Shown: in pieces, positions 1 to 8,321 of the stretch
Position numbering within the stretch: the first letter of the stretch is position 1
Layout: every line of letters starts with the position of its first letter
Source: CAYRHJ01 sp964424105
Lineage (GTDB): Bacteria > Planctomycetota > Phycisphaerae > UBA1845
Length of the DNA: 64,000 nt
Direction of reading: 5' to 3'
Assembly: GCA_964424105.1 (NCBI GenBank)
Contig: CAYRHJ010000036.1
Span: 76,569 to 140,568 of the forward strand
Position numbers and translations under genes: made by a program
The notes under the pieces: model-generated
What the model saw: the letters and a program-made list of their open reading frames with translations, nothing else
Databases searched by the model: none
What the model was told of the DNA's origin: nothing

Positions 1-1
1 A

Positions 2-571
2 TCCTTGGCCAAACGTCGACACCGATTTCCATATTTTCTCAAACCGCGTTACGGCAGCGCTGGAACGAGCAGCTACAAGGTCACGAATCTCGACGAGCTT
101 CGCGTTTTGGGGGGTCGGGTTCCGCAGGCCATCGTTCAGGAATTCGTCGAGGGCCTTGAACACACCTTGGACGTTTACACGGGATTTGATGGCCTGACGC
201 GTTGCGTGGTCCCTCGAAAACGACTCGAGATTCGCGGCGGAGAGGTTTCCAAGGGGTTGATCGTCAAGGACAAGAAAATCGTCGCCATGGGGCGGGCGGT
301 GGCAGACGTGCTCCGGGGCTGCCGTGGCGTCATTACCGTTCAATGCATCGTTACGCCGCGGGGGCGCATTCGCGTCATCGAGATCAATCCGCGATTCGGC
401 GGCGGGGTGCCCTTGGCGATTCACGCCGGCGCGGATTTTCCCCGTTGGCTCTTGGCTGAACATCTGGGCCGGCGCGTCCGCATCACGGCGGATTCGTTTC
501 AGGCTGGCGTGGCAATGCTTCGATATGATTCGTCCGTCTTTTGCAAGCTCAACTCGCGGGCGACGAAATGA
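2..571 (+). CDS. ATP-grasp domain protein, 5' end outside window
   Basis: The reading frame is already open at the window edge, so only the C-terminal part (about 190 residues) of an ATP-grasp enzyme is visible. Seen: a glycine-rich phosphate-binding segment (KPRYGSAGTSS), the segment VQEFVEGLEHTLDVY, and the metal-binding end motif EINPRFGGGVPLA with its Glu and Asn ligands. ATP-grasp enzymes couple ATP hydrolysis to formation of an acyl-phosphate and then an amide, peptide or carboxylate bond. The visible part resembles carbamoyl-phosphate-synthase-large-subunit-like ATP-grasp proteins. The substrate cannot be told from this fragment. The stop codon overlaps the ATG of the following HAD hydrolase (ATGA), so the two are probably co-translated and act in one pathway. 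Confidence 0.85.
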   Translation, partial: SLAKRRHRFPYFLKPRYGSAGTSSYKVTNLDELRVLGGRVPQAIVQEFVEGLEHTLDVYTGFDGLTRCVVPRKRLEIRGGEVSKGLIVKDKKIVAMGRAVADVLRGCRGVITVQCIVTPRGRIRVIEINPRFGGGVPLAIHAGADFPRWLLAEHLGRRVRITADSFQAGVAMLRYDSSVFCKLNSRATK

Positions 572-1308
572 CCATGACCTGTGCGCCGGGGAACATGGTT
601 GACGCGAAACTCTCCCACGCCGTCGTGTTTGACCTGGATGACACGCTTTATCCCGAACGGCAGTTCGCGGAATCCGGCTTTCGTGCCGTTGCGCAAGCCT
701 TTCAAGATCAGCTCGGCCCTCCGGCGGATGCGTTGGCCCGAATGTTAGTCCTCTTCGATTCACCCAATCGCGCTCGCGTCTTCAACGCGTTGCTTGAACC
801 ATTGAATCAGTCTGACGCGGACAAGCTTGTACCAGCCATGATCTACGTCTATCGCCACCATGCCCCCTCCATCACGCTCCACCCGGACGCGGATCGCGCC
901 ATCACGCGATTGCAGGGTCAATACAAGATAGGCCTGATCACCGACGGATTCACCCACGTCCAACATCGCAAGATTGACGCCCTTTGCCTGCGCGGTCGGT
1001 TGGACGAAATCATCGTGACGGACGATCTGGGGGGCAGTGAATTCCGAAAGCCGCACCCGCGTGCCTACGAGGAGATGGCCCGCCGACTCAACGTGCCCCA
1101 CGCCCAGTGCACTTACGTCGCCGACAACCTTTCCAAGGATTTCATCGCCCCAAACGCCCTGGGTTGGCAAACGGTCTTCATCCGCCGCCCCGCGGCCCTC
1201 TATGTCGCATCTCAGGCGGCACCTGACGGACGACCCGAACACGTGATCGACTCGCTTGACGAACTGTCATCGATCGTCAACCGGCGACGCAAGCACGGTC
1301 TGCTATAA
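568..1308 (+). CDS. HAD-family hydrolase (phosphatase)
   Basis: All four HAD motifs are visible: motif I FDLDDTLYPE (nucleophile Asp and acid/base Asp), motif II GLITDG, the lysine of KPHPRAYEEMARRL, and motif IV YVADNLSKDFIAPNALG. The helical cap after motif I fits a subfamily I phosphatase. The start is taken at the ATG overlapping the stop of the ATP-grasp gene (ATGA); the frame stays open to a TTG further upstream. Pairing with an ATP-grasp enzyme suggests a small-molecule biosynthetic couple, often found in surface polysaccharide or nucleotide-like metabolite loci. That role is inference; the hydrolase fold is secure. Confidence 0.85.
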   Translation: MTMTCAPGNMVDAKLSHAVVFDLDDTLYPERQFAESGFRAVAQAFQDQLGPPADALARMLVLFDSPNRARVFNALLEPLNQSDADKLVPAMIYVYRHHAPSITLHPDADRAITRLQGQYKIGLITDGFTHVQHRKIDALCLRGRLDEIIVTDDLGGSEFRKPHPRAYEEMARRLNVPHAQCTYVADNLSKDFIAPNALGWQTVFIRRPAALYVASQAAPDGRPEHVIDSLDELSSIVNRRRKHGLL

Positions 1309-1315
1309 TCCGCTC

Positions 1316-1612
1316 GTGTTGTTAATTGAGGAAAAAGACGGCTACCTGCTGCTGCCCGTCAAGGTCGTGCCCGGCGCTTCCAGAACGCGATCGATGGGTG
1401 TGCTGGATGGTCGATTGAAGGTCGCCGTCGCCGCGCCGCCGGAAAAAGGAAAAGCCAACGCCGAACTGACCGCCTTTATCGCCAAGCAATTGGGCATCCC
1501 CAAGCGTAATGTCACGGTCGCCCGAGGCCAATCAACCGCCATCAAAATACTGCGTATCGAGGACGTCCATCGAAGCGTCTTGATCAAGCGGTTTTGCGAC
1601 GCTATTGAATAA
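1316..1612 (+). CDS. DUF167 (YggU-like) small protein
   Basis: The translation carries the DUF167 signature: VKVVPGASRTRSMGV, LKVAVAAPPEKGKANAEL and the following helix with IAKQLGIPKRNVTVARGQ. The family is small, about 100 residues, and its biochemical role is unknown. The frame is open from 1256, inside the HAD gene. The likely start is the GTG at 1316 (or TTG at 1319), just after the HAD stop at 1308, because homology begins at LLIEEKDGYLLLPVKV. The product is then 98 residues, the normal size. The gene probably belongs to the same operon. Confidence 0.85.
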   Translation: MLLIEEKDGYLLLPVKVVPGASRTRSMGVLDGRLKVAVAAPPEKGKANAELTAFIAKQLGIPKRNVTVARGQSTAIKILRIEDVHRSVLIKRFCDAIE

Positions 1613-1696
1613 ACAATTCCAGCCGATCGCGCTGTTACTACTCGGAACATGAACCATTGAACATCCAGCAACGGGCCACGCCCGTCTACGCGCTGG

Positions 1697-1716
1697 ATTC
1701 CGGCTTGCGCCGGAAT
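1697..1716. repeat. Short dispersed palindrome (ATTCCGGC-N4-GCCGGAAT)
   Basis: A perfect 8-bp inverted repeat around TTGC, followed by GACG. Two further copies lie at 7019-7038 and 7064-7082, so it is a dispersed intergenic element. It lies between the convergent DUF167 and rseP genes and could act as a bidirectional transcription end, but no T-tract follows it. Confidence 0.7.
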
Positions 1717-1779
1717 GACGATGTCCACTATTCGCTGCTCTCGGTAGCAAAAGGTTGTTGTGTCTCGCGTTTGAAGACT

Positions 1780-4101
1780 CTACCCCGCCAGGCGGAGGAC
1801 GTCGTTGAAGGTGACGAACAGGAACGCTGCACCGATCAGCACCAGGCCTATCATCTGCGTGACGACCTGCACCTTCAGGCTGACCGGGGAACCTTTGATT
1901 TTTTCGATGATCAGAAAGACCATCAAGCCGCCGTCCATGATGGGCAAGGGCAGGAAGTTAATGACGGCGAGGTTGGCTGAAATGATGGCCAGGAAAAACA
2001 GCAGCCGCGTGAAACTCGCCCGTGCGGCGTCGCTGCCCAGCTTGACGATTCCGACGGGGCCTGACATGTTCTCCGCCCCCACGCTTCGCGAGACGATCAT
2101 GCGCTCCAACATGGTGTAGACTTGCAATACAAAATAGACCGTCTTGTCGATGCCGATGCGCAGGGCGTCGACCGGGCCGGTGGCTTTAAGCATCTGCATA
2201 CGCATTTCGAAGAACACGTTCGGCGCATACTTGATGCGGGCGACCCAGGGATCGACGTTTTCGGGCGTGATGGTGACGTCGGCTTCTTTTTCCGGCCCGT
2301 TCAACTCGGCTTGATATCGGACCGTCACGGTGGTGGGTTGACCGCCGTTTTGTTCCAGCCGCTTTTGCAGCAGGCGGAACAACCCGTAGGAGAAACCGGC
2401 GGATATTTTCAATCGTCGCTTTGGTCCGTCCACGGTGACGAACCGCTCATTGTCGATGGAGATGATGTTGGCCAGCGAGTTCAAGCCAAGCATGGTGTAT
2501 AGGGACTCGGGTACGGCCAGCGTGGTTGAACGCGGTTGCCCTTTCGCGTCCGTGTAATCGATGGATACACTTTGACCGGCAAGCAGGCGAAACCGTTCAG
2601 CCAGTTCATGCCAGAGCGCGACCGGTGAACCGTTCACAGCGAGAATCCGATCGCCCTTCCGAATCCCCGCGGTATGGGCGGGCGTCACTCGACCGTGAAC
2701 CTGCTCCAGCGTGCCAGACACCCGCATGTCATCGTCGGCGAAGGCTGACAACCCGAAACCGACGTAGGGATGCTGTCCTTTCTTCTTGATCTTGGGTAGC
2801 ACTTCCAACCACACGGGTTTGGCTTGACCGGCCCGTTCGACGCGAACGGGGAAACTTTGAACGTCACGGCCGGTCCACTCTCGATACCAACGACTTCGCC
2901 ACGTCTCCGTTTCCGAAATTGACTTGGCGCTGCCGCGAATGACTTCCGTTATCTGCCGCTGCGTCGGATATTTATGCGGCCCCCATTTCGTGATCACGTC
3001 GTTCTCGCGAATTCCGCCCAGCGCAGCCGGTCCGGTTGAATCAAGACCACTGACACGCACCAGGGGCAGCAGGCCGAGGAGACTGCGCGTATCCTGGTCC
3101 TCGAACGGATCGGCTGGGTCGATGAACATGTCATTGAACACCATGACCTCTTCGATTCGCTTGGCGTCGGCGTCGGCGTCGCCGTCGGCGTTTGGTGATT
3201 TCGAGTTTGGCCGCTCGACCGCGACGCGAACCGGAGAACCGTCCGCGGAGCGCAGGAAACGCTCGATCCCGCTTTTCAGTTCATCGTCGGATACCACTCG
3301 CCCATCGATTCCCACAACGGTGTCGCCCGGTTGCAGGTGGCTGGGATTGCTCTCGTCAAATCGGTGCCCGAACGTCGCGACGACGGTGTTGGCGGTGGCG
3401 GGCGTGATGCCGATGTACAGCAAATCCTGCTGCTGACTGGGTTCGGGCATGATGGAAAGCGATTCGATTTTTCCGTTGCGATCGACCTCAAATTCGATGG
3501 GCGTATGGGGATCCGCCAGAATGACGGCCACCTTGATCTCGTTGTATTCGCGAATGGTTTCGCCGTTGATGCGAACGATGGTGTCGCCCGGCAGCACGCC
3601 CGCCCGGGCCGCGGGCGACTCAGGAATGACTTGGCCGACCGTCGTAACGTATTCCTCCTGCCCCCGCATGAATACGACAACGAACAGCATCGCCGCGAAA
3701 ATAATGTTCATGACTACGCCGGCGGAAACGATCACCATCCGCTTGCCAACCGGCTTGTTGGTGAACGCGCGGGGATCGTCCTTGACCTTCCACTCGTTTT
3801 CCTTGTCATCAAAATCCTCTTGTCCGAGCATCTTGACGTAACCGCCCAGCGGCAGAATGTTGAACGAATAGCGTGTCTCGCCCCAGGTGAACCCGACCAA
3901 CTCGCGGAAAAAACCGATGGCGAATCGCTCCACTCGAACGCCCGCCCATTTCGCCGCCAGAAAGTGACCCAACTCGTGGACGAAAATGACCGCACTGAAA
4001 CCCAAGAATATCAGAAGATAGGGCCAGATTCCGTTCCAAAGCGCCAGGGGGCTGAAAACGGCCAATAGATCGGTGGTTGAGGAACTTAACATATCGTGCA
4101 T
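1780..4101 (-). CDS. rseP: RseP-like site-2 protease (M50) with several PDZ domains
   Basis: Intramembrane zinc metalloprotease of the RseP/YaeL type, which cleaves anti-sigma factors and signal-peptide remnants in the inner membrane. The zinc motif H42-E-L-G-H46 lies in the first membrane segment, and the third ligand region reads PLPIMDGG near the C-terminus (about residue 715), followed by a last hydrophobic segment. In between are about four PDZ-like segments, for example around PESPAARAGVLPGD, HLQPGDTVVGIDG, TGPAALGGIREND and PAHTAGIRKGD. At 773 residues it is far longer than the usual ~450, because the periplasmic part is expanded. Its start overlaps the end of dxr by 16 nt; dxr-rseP adjacency is common in bacteria. 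ATG at 4092 is an alternative start. Confidence 0.93.
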   Translation of the reverse strand: MHDMLSSSTTDLLAVFSPLALWNGIWPYLLIFLGFSAVIFVHELGHFLAAKWAGVRVERFAIGFFRELVGFTWGETRYSFNILPLGGYVKMLGQEDFDDKENEWKVKDDPRAFTNKPVGKRMVIVSAGVVMNIIFAAMLFVVVFMRGQEEYVTTVGQVIPESPAARAGVLPGDTIVRINGETIREYNEIKVAVILADPHTPIEFEVDRNGKIESLSIMPEPSQQQDLLYIGITPATANTVVATFGHRFDESNPSHLQPGDTVVGIDGRVVSDDELKSGIERFLRSADGSPVRVAVERPNSKSPNADGDADADAKRIEEVMVFNDMFIDPADPFEDQDTRSLLGLLPLVRVSGLDSTGPAALGGIRENDVITKWGPHKYPTQRQITEVIRGSAKSISETETWRSRWYREWTGRDVQSFPVRVERAGQAKPVWLEVLPKIKKKGQHPYVGFGLSAFADDDMRVSGTLEQVHGRVTPAHTAGIRKGDRILAVNGSPVALWHELAERFRLLAGQSVSIDYTDAKGQPRSTTLAVPESLYTMLGLNSLANIISIDNERFVTVDGPKRRLKISAGFSYGLFRLLQKRLEQNGGQPTTVTVRYQAELNGPEKEADVTITPENVDPWVARIKYAPNVFFEMRMQMLKATGPVDALRIGIDKTVYFVLQVYTMLERMIVSRSVGAENMSGPVGIVKLGSDAARASFTRLLFFLAIISANLAVINFLPLPIMDGGLMVFLIIEKIKGSPVSLKVQVVTQMIGLVLIGAAFLFVTFNDVLRLAG

Positions 4102-5243
4102 CGCATCACTTCATCTCGCGCCCAGTGGTCGGCTTCCATCAACTCCGCCAGCGTGGGTTCGGGATTCCATTGGTGATTTTCCAACGCCCGCTCCGTCACG
4201 CGCGTAATGTCGTTAAACCCAATCGCACCGTCTCGAAACAATTGTACCGCCGACTCGTTGGCGGCGTTGAGCACGGCGCCCAACGTCCCGCCGCGAGCGG
4301 CCACCTCGTGCCCCAGGCGCAACGCGGGAAACCGCTCCGCATCCGGTTCGTAAAAATGCAACCGTTCGATGGCTGTCAGATCAAGCCGCGATGACGGACA
4401 TCGCATTCGGGCGGGATAGGTCAGCGCATATTGAATCGGTGTTCGCATATCCGGCGAGCCCAATTGGGCCACCATGGAACCATCGAGAAATTCGACGAGC
4501 GAATGAACCACAGATTCCGGATGAACCATAACGCCGATCTGATCGTGGTTCAGTCCGAAAAGCCAGCGCGCTTCGACGATCTCCAGGGCTTTGTTCATCA
4601 TCGTGGCTGAATCAATGCTGATTTTCGGACCCATGTCCCAGGTGGGGTGGTTGAGGGCGTCGCTGACCGTTGCCCCCTCCATCCGCTCCATGGACCAATT
4701 CCAGAAAGGCCCGCCCGAGGCCGTCAGAATGATTCGCCGGACGTCGCACGTGCGTCCCGCGTGCATCGCTTGAAAGACCGCCGAATGCTCGCTGTCGACG
4801 GGGATCAACTGCGCTCCGGTCTGACAAGCCAATGGAGCCAGGACGGCCCCGGCGGCAACCAATGTTTCCTTATTGGCAATCGCGATGCGTTTGCCACGCT
4901 CCACCGCCCGCAGCGTCGCCGGCAAGGCTGCATTCCCCACCACGCCGACGATGACGCAATCAAAGTCGCTCTGGTCCACCAATTGCAAAAGTGCGTCAGG
5001 ACCGGATAACACTTTCGTATGCCCGCGGACCGCGGTGGAAAACTCGTCCGTGTGCTCATCGCTGGTAATGGCGGTGTATTCGGGCCCCCAGATCATGACC
5101 TGGTTGGCCAATTCCTTCCACCGAGACCCGCCCGACAAACCCGCGACGATGAACTGATCGCGGAGGTCCGCAAGAACTTCCAGACTGTTCCGACCGATGG
5201 ACCCGGTGGAACCCAATATCAAGACGCGCTGCCGTTTCATCAT
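4086..5243 (-). CDS. dxr: 1-deoxy-D-xylulose-5-phosphate reductoisomerase
   Basis: Converts DXP to 2-C-methyl-D-erythritol 4-phosphate with NADPH, the first committed step of the MEP isoprenoid pathway in the cytoplasm. The N-terminus has the NADPH loop LILGSTGSIGRNSLEVL. The metal/substrate region reads PVDSEHSAVFQAMHAG, followed by TASGGPFW, the conserved HPTWDMGPKISIDSATMMNK and the downstream HPESVVHSLVEF. Length and motifs are complete. The start is one of two consecutive ATG codons at 5243/5240, before KRQRVLILG; a GTG at 5267 is in frame but adds residues without homology. It forms an operon with the downstream rseP. Confidence 0.95.
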   Translation of the reverse strand: MMKRQRVLILGSTGSIGRNSLEVLADLRDQFIVAGLSGGSRWKELANQVMIWGPEYTAITSDEHTDEFSTAVRGHTKVLSGPDALLQLVDQSDFDCVIVGVVGNAALPATLRAVERGKRIAIANKETLVAAGAVLAPLACQTGAQLIPVDSEHSAVFQAMHAGRTCDVRRIILTASGGPFWNWSMERMEGATVSDALNHPTWDMGPKISIDSATMMNKALEIVEARWLFGLNHDQIGVMVHPESVVHSLVEFLDGSMVAQLGSPDMRTPIQYALTYPARMRCPSSRLDLTAIERLHFYEPDAERFPALRLGHEVAARGGTLGAVLNAANESAVQLFRDGAIGFNDITRVTERALENHQWNPEPTLAELMEADHWARDEVMRCTIC

Positions 5244-5481
5244 CGTCCCGTCTTCAGGATCATTCACGCATTCGAGTTTACGATGGCCCTATTTTGGGGA
5301 TTATCGAAACTTTCAAGTTTCGCATGTTAGACCCCCTCGTGGAATTGCTCAAGCCGGCATCGACCGACGGCGGCTCGATTCTGGTGGTTGTTGCCCTACA
5401 ATGCATTGCCGTGGGCAGGGAAAACTTATATAATCCAACCAAATCGACTCGGAACTTCGAATCCTGCCAAAAGACAATTTC

Positions 5482-6012
5482 ATGCTGGAAACACGTCTTC
5501 AAACGCGGCTCTTCAGCGTGGAGCGACGCACGTACACGGATCGGACCGGCCGGTCCTTGCAGCGCGACATCATCGTACACCCCGGCGCGGTGGTCATTAT
5601 CCCTAGAATTGACGTCGATCGCATCGTTATGATTCGAAATGAGCGTTTTGCAGCCGGACAAGTCCTGCTGGAACTGCCCGCCGGAACGCTGGAACCGCCG
5701 GAAGAACCGATCCAAACGGCAGCGCGGGAATTGGAGGAGGAGACCGGCTACCGTGCCGGTCATCTTGAACCGTTCATTGAATTTTTTACAACTCCAGGAA
5801 TATGCACGGAACTGATGCGCTGTTTTGTTGCCACGGAATTAACGGCTGTTCCGCAGCGTCTAGAACCCGACGAGAATATCAGTGTTGAATTGATGGAAAT
5901 GTCGAAATTGAGAAGCGCTCTGACCGATGGTTCCATCCGCGATGGAAAAACGCTGGCGTCGTTGGGGGCGTATTTCACGCGGGGCGAATGGACCGTTAAA
6001 CAGGGTACGTAA
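5482..6012 (+). CDS. NUDIX hydrolase (ADP-ribose pyrophosphatase-like)
   Basis: A complete Nudix box is visible: G68-x5-E-x7-REL-x-EE-x-GY (GTLEPPEEP then ARELEEETGY). The N-terminal beta-strand region and a segment LELPAGTLE just before the box fit the ADP-ribose/ADP-sugar pyrophosphatase group, which hydrolyses ADP-ribose to AMP and ribose 5-phosphate using Mg2+. The 176-residue length is normal. It is divergently oriented from dxr across ~240 bp that must hold both promoters. Substrate assignment within the Nudix family is inference. Confidence 0.88.
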   Translation: MLETRLQTRLFSVERRTYTDRTGRSLQRDIIVHPGAVVIIPRIDVDRIVMIRNERFAAGQVLLELPAGTLEPPEEPIQTAARELEEETGYRAGHLEPFIEFFTTPGICTELMRCFVATELTAVPQRLEPDENISVELMEMSKLRSALTDGSIRDGKTLASLGAYFTRGEWTVKQGT

Positions 6013-6036
6013 TTTCCGCTTGATGAAAAGGTAAAC

Positions 6037-6963
6037 ATGGGTTGGCAAGATCGGGATTATGCGAAGGAGACGGTATACCGCGGCGGGGGTGGCTTCGGAT
6101 TCGGCGGGCGATTACTCGGTTCGCGGTCCGTGTCTATCCTATTGATCTGGATTAACGCAGCCGTCTACATCGTCTGCGCGTTGACGGCTGGACCCCGCGC
6201 TCCGATTTCTGCTAGTCCGTTGTTCCAGTATGGGGCGATGGAAAGCAGCTTGGTACTGAACGGGCAGGTCTGGCGGCTGTTCACCAGCGATTATCTCCAT
6301 TGGAGTTTCGGGCACATATTCATGAATATGCTGGGGTTGTATTTCCTCGGACCGGCCATCGAACGCGTCTGGGGCTCGCGAAAATTCTTCGCTGTGTATG
6401 CCGCTGCCGGCATTTTGGGCAGTCTGTTTTACCTCATCCTTTCCAGGCTTGAATGGGTGCATTCGGGGGTAGCGGCTGGGGCATCCGGTTGTGTATTGGG
6501 CTTGCTGGGCGTGGCGGCTGTGCTCTTCCCAAAAGCGGAGGTGTACATTTATTTCCTTTTTCCGGTCAAGATTCGCGTGGTGGCGGTCGTTTTCGCAGTC
6601 GCGTACACGCTCAACATCTGGCAAAACGGTGTCAACGCCGGCGGCGACGCCTGCCACCTGGCCGGCTTGGGCTTTGGCGTGTGGTACGCCTTGCAAGGCG
6701 ATCGCTGGTGGGAACTAAAAGGGCGACGCCTGTTGTCGGCCCCTTTTCGCGGGCGGTCGTCGTCGAAGCCTGGACCGCCCTTGGGTTTTCGCGAGCGCAT
6801 GCGTCAACGGAAGGACGACGCCCGCAATGTCGATCAATTACTCGCCAAGGTCCGATCAGAAGGGATCACGTCGTTGACGGAATCGGAACGACGGATCCTC
6901 CATCAAGCCACGGAGCGTCAACGGGCCGATGAAGAGCACATCGAGCGGGGCCACCTCGGATGA
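6037..6963 (+). CDS. Rhomboid-family intramembrane serine protease
   Basis: Six or more hydrophobic segments with rhomboid landmarks: HIFMNMLGLYFLG (His93 and Asn97 of the oxyanion region), the nucleophile motif GAS150G, and the catalytic histidine in DACH207LAG. Rhomboids cleave transmembrane substrates in the membrane. The first ~30 residues are a glycine-rich cytoplasmic leader. The C-terminal ~70 residues form a charged soluble tail ending VDQLLAKVRSEGITSLTESERRIL, which recurs in the next gene's protease. A purine-rich AAAAGG lies just before the ATG. The gene follows the NUDIX gene by 24 nt and probably shares its transcript. Confidence 0.92.
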   Translation: MGWQDRDYAKETVYRGGGGFGFGGRLLGSRSVSILLIWINAAVYIVCALTAGPRAPISASPLFQYGAMESSLVLNGQVWRLFTSDYLHWSFGHIFMNMLGLYFLGPAIERVWGSRKFFAVYAAAGILGSLFYLILSRLEWVHSGVAAGASGCVLGLLGVAAVLFPKAEVYIYFLFPVKIRVVAVVFAVAYTLNIWQNGVNAGGDACHLAGLGFGVWYALQGDRWWELKGRRLLSAPFRGRSSSKPGPPLGFRERMRQRKDDARNVDQLLAKVRSEGITSLTESERRILHQATERQRADEEHIERGHLG

Positions 6964-7018
6964 CGCGTCGAGCCGTTCCATGCGTGACCGGTTTTATTGA
7001 ATTTGGACCTTGGCCGAC

Positions 7019-7082
7019 ATTCCGGCGCAGGCCGGAATCTTGGCCCCTGCTCGCCGCCTTGGACTCCGGCTTTCGCCGGATT
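7019..7082. repeat. Two copies of the dispersed ATTCCGGC palindrome
   Basis: Copy one (7019-7038) is ATTCCGGC-GCAG-GCCGGAAT, a perfect palindrome. Copy two (7064-7082) is CTCCGGC-TTTC-GCCGGATT, slightly diverged and followed by GACG like the copy at 1697. They fill the gap between the rhomboid and M50 genes. Confidence 0.7.
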
Positions 7083-7099
7083 GACGTGGCCAATAATCT

Positions 7100-8125
7100 A
7101 TGACAGGACAATTGGACAACCCCATCAACTGGTCGTTTCGCGTTGGCCGCATTGCCGGCATCACGATTCGATTGCACCTGTTATTCCTCCTCGGCGGGTT
7201 GGTGCTGATCGCCCATTCCGTCGGTGACGGCGGGGGATGGCGGGGCCTGGTTTATGGGTGCGGCCAGATGGCTCTGCTCTTCATTATCGTATTGGCCCAT
7301 GAATTCGGACACTGCTTCGGCGCACGTTATGTCGGCGGCGAGGCGGACGAGATTCTGCTTTGGCCGTTGGGCGGACTCGCTTACACGAATCCCCCGCACA
7401 AGCCGCGAGCACACCTTATCACCGTTCTGGCCGGTCCGCTGGTGAACGTCGCGTTCCTCATCATCACGTCGGCGGTTCTGATAGGCTGGAAAGGCTCGAT
7501 AAACGCGCTTCCGTGGAATCCGTTCGCTCCATTTGAAACGGCGTTGTCGATCACGTCCGCGTGGCAGGAATGGCTGGTCATTTTCTTCACACTCAATCTC
7601 ATCATCCTGCTGTTTAATCTCGCGCCGGTCTTTCCTTTCGACGGTGGTCGGATTCTGCAATGTGTCTTGTGGAAACGCAAAGGCTTCGCGGCTGCGACGC
7701 TGATCGCCACCGGCGTGGGAATGATCGGGGCCATCGTAATCGGCGTTTTGGGGCTGTTTACACAGCAAGTGCTCTTTTTCGCCATCGCGTTCTTTGGGTA
7801 CTTCACTTGTTGGCATCAACGGCAGGTGCTCAAATCCGGTATGTATGAAACGGACAACCCCTTCGGTTACGACTTCTCGCGGGGGTATGCGTCGTTGGAT
7901 CAAGGCCATGAGGTTGAAACCGCAAGCCGCCCGTCCCTGCTCCAGCGATGGCGCATTCGGCGGGCCATCGCCCGGGAGCAGCGCGAAGTACGAGAACGCG
8001 AAGAACTACGCCGACGCATCGATCTTATTCTGGATAAGGTTCATCAGCACGGCCTGACATCGCTGACGCCCAAGGAACGCCGATTGCTCGAAGCGGAAAC
8101 CAATCGCCATCGAATGAGCCCCTAG
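7100..8125 (+). CDS. M50 (SpoIVFB-like) site-2 metalloprotease
   Basis: Polytopic membrane zinc protease. The HExxH motif is H67-EFG-H71 and the third zinc ligand lies in VFPFDGGRILQ. There is no PDZ insertion, which fits the short SpoIVFB/Rip-like branch rather than RseP. The family releases membrane-bound regulators by intramembrane cleavage. After the last membrane segment comes an ~80-residue basic soluble tail ending IDLILDKVHQHGLTSLTPKERRLL, almost the same as the tail of the preceding rhomboid. Two intramembrane proteases with the same tail side by side suggest a shared partner or localisation signal. The substrate is unknown. Confidence 0.92.
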   Translation: MTGQLDNPINWSFRVGRIAGITIRLHLLFLLGGLVLIAHSVGDGGGWRGLVYGCGQMALLFIIVLAHEFGHCFGARYVGGEADEILLWPLGGLAYTNPPHKPRAHLITVLAGPLVNVAFLIITSAVLIGWKGSINALPWNPFAPFETALSITSAWQEWLVIFFTLNLIILLFNLAPVFPFDGGRILQCVLWKRKGFAAATLIATGVGMIGAIVIGVLGLFTQQVLFFAIAFFGYFTCWHQRQVLKSGMYETDNPFGYDFSRGYASLDQGHEVETASRPSLLQRWRIRRAIAREQREVREREELRRRIDLILDKVHQHGLTSLTPKERRLLEAETNRHRMSP

Positions 8126-8139
8126 CAACCCGCAGTTTT

Positions 8140-8159
8140 CCCGGCCTTGAAAGGCCGGG
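8140..8159. terminator. GC-rich hairpin after the M50 protease gene
   Basis: A perfect 9-bp stem, CCCGGCCTT-GA-AAGGCCGGG, starts 15 nt after the M50 stop. No T-tract follows on either strand, so it may be a factor-dependent terminator or a repeat-type hairpin rather than a classical intrinsic terminator. Confidence 0.5.
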
Positions 8160-8191
8160 TGCCATAAACCGCCGGGCCGGAGGTGAAGTCG

Positions 8192-8275
8192 ATGAGCGTT
8201 GCAACCATCCAACCGAAAATGTTCGCAGAACTCTGTAGGACAGGCGAGAAGATCGAGCTGATCGACCGCCGAAGT
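8192..8275 (+). pseudogene. Rhodanese-domain protein, N-terminal remnant
   Basis: A strong Shine-Dalgarno (GGAGGTGA) lies six bases before an ATG that opens a peptide MSVATIQPKMFAELCRTGEK followed by IELID. This matches the start of bacterial rhodanese-like proteins, where a DVRTPVEF-type segment would follow. Here the frame continues with unrelated sequence and runs into the end of the convergent glucan-synthase gene. No catalytic cysteine loop is present. It is read as a truncated, inactive remnant that kept its translation start. The homology is short, so confidence is moderate. Confidence 0.5.
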
Positions 8276-8321
8276 GGAATCCGACGGGTGAATCCGTTTG
8301 CGGGGGAAAGGTCATTTTGCA

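Noticed and set aside
3331..4068. 245-codon open frame antisense to rseP
   Set aside because: Overlaps the zinc-protease core of rseP and shows no protein family features.
5278..5763. 161-codon frame on the minus strand between dxr and the NUDIX gene
   Set aside because: It covers the NUDIX box on the opposite strand and has no family features.
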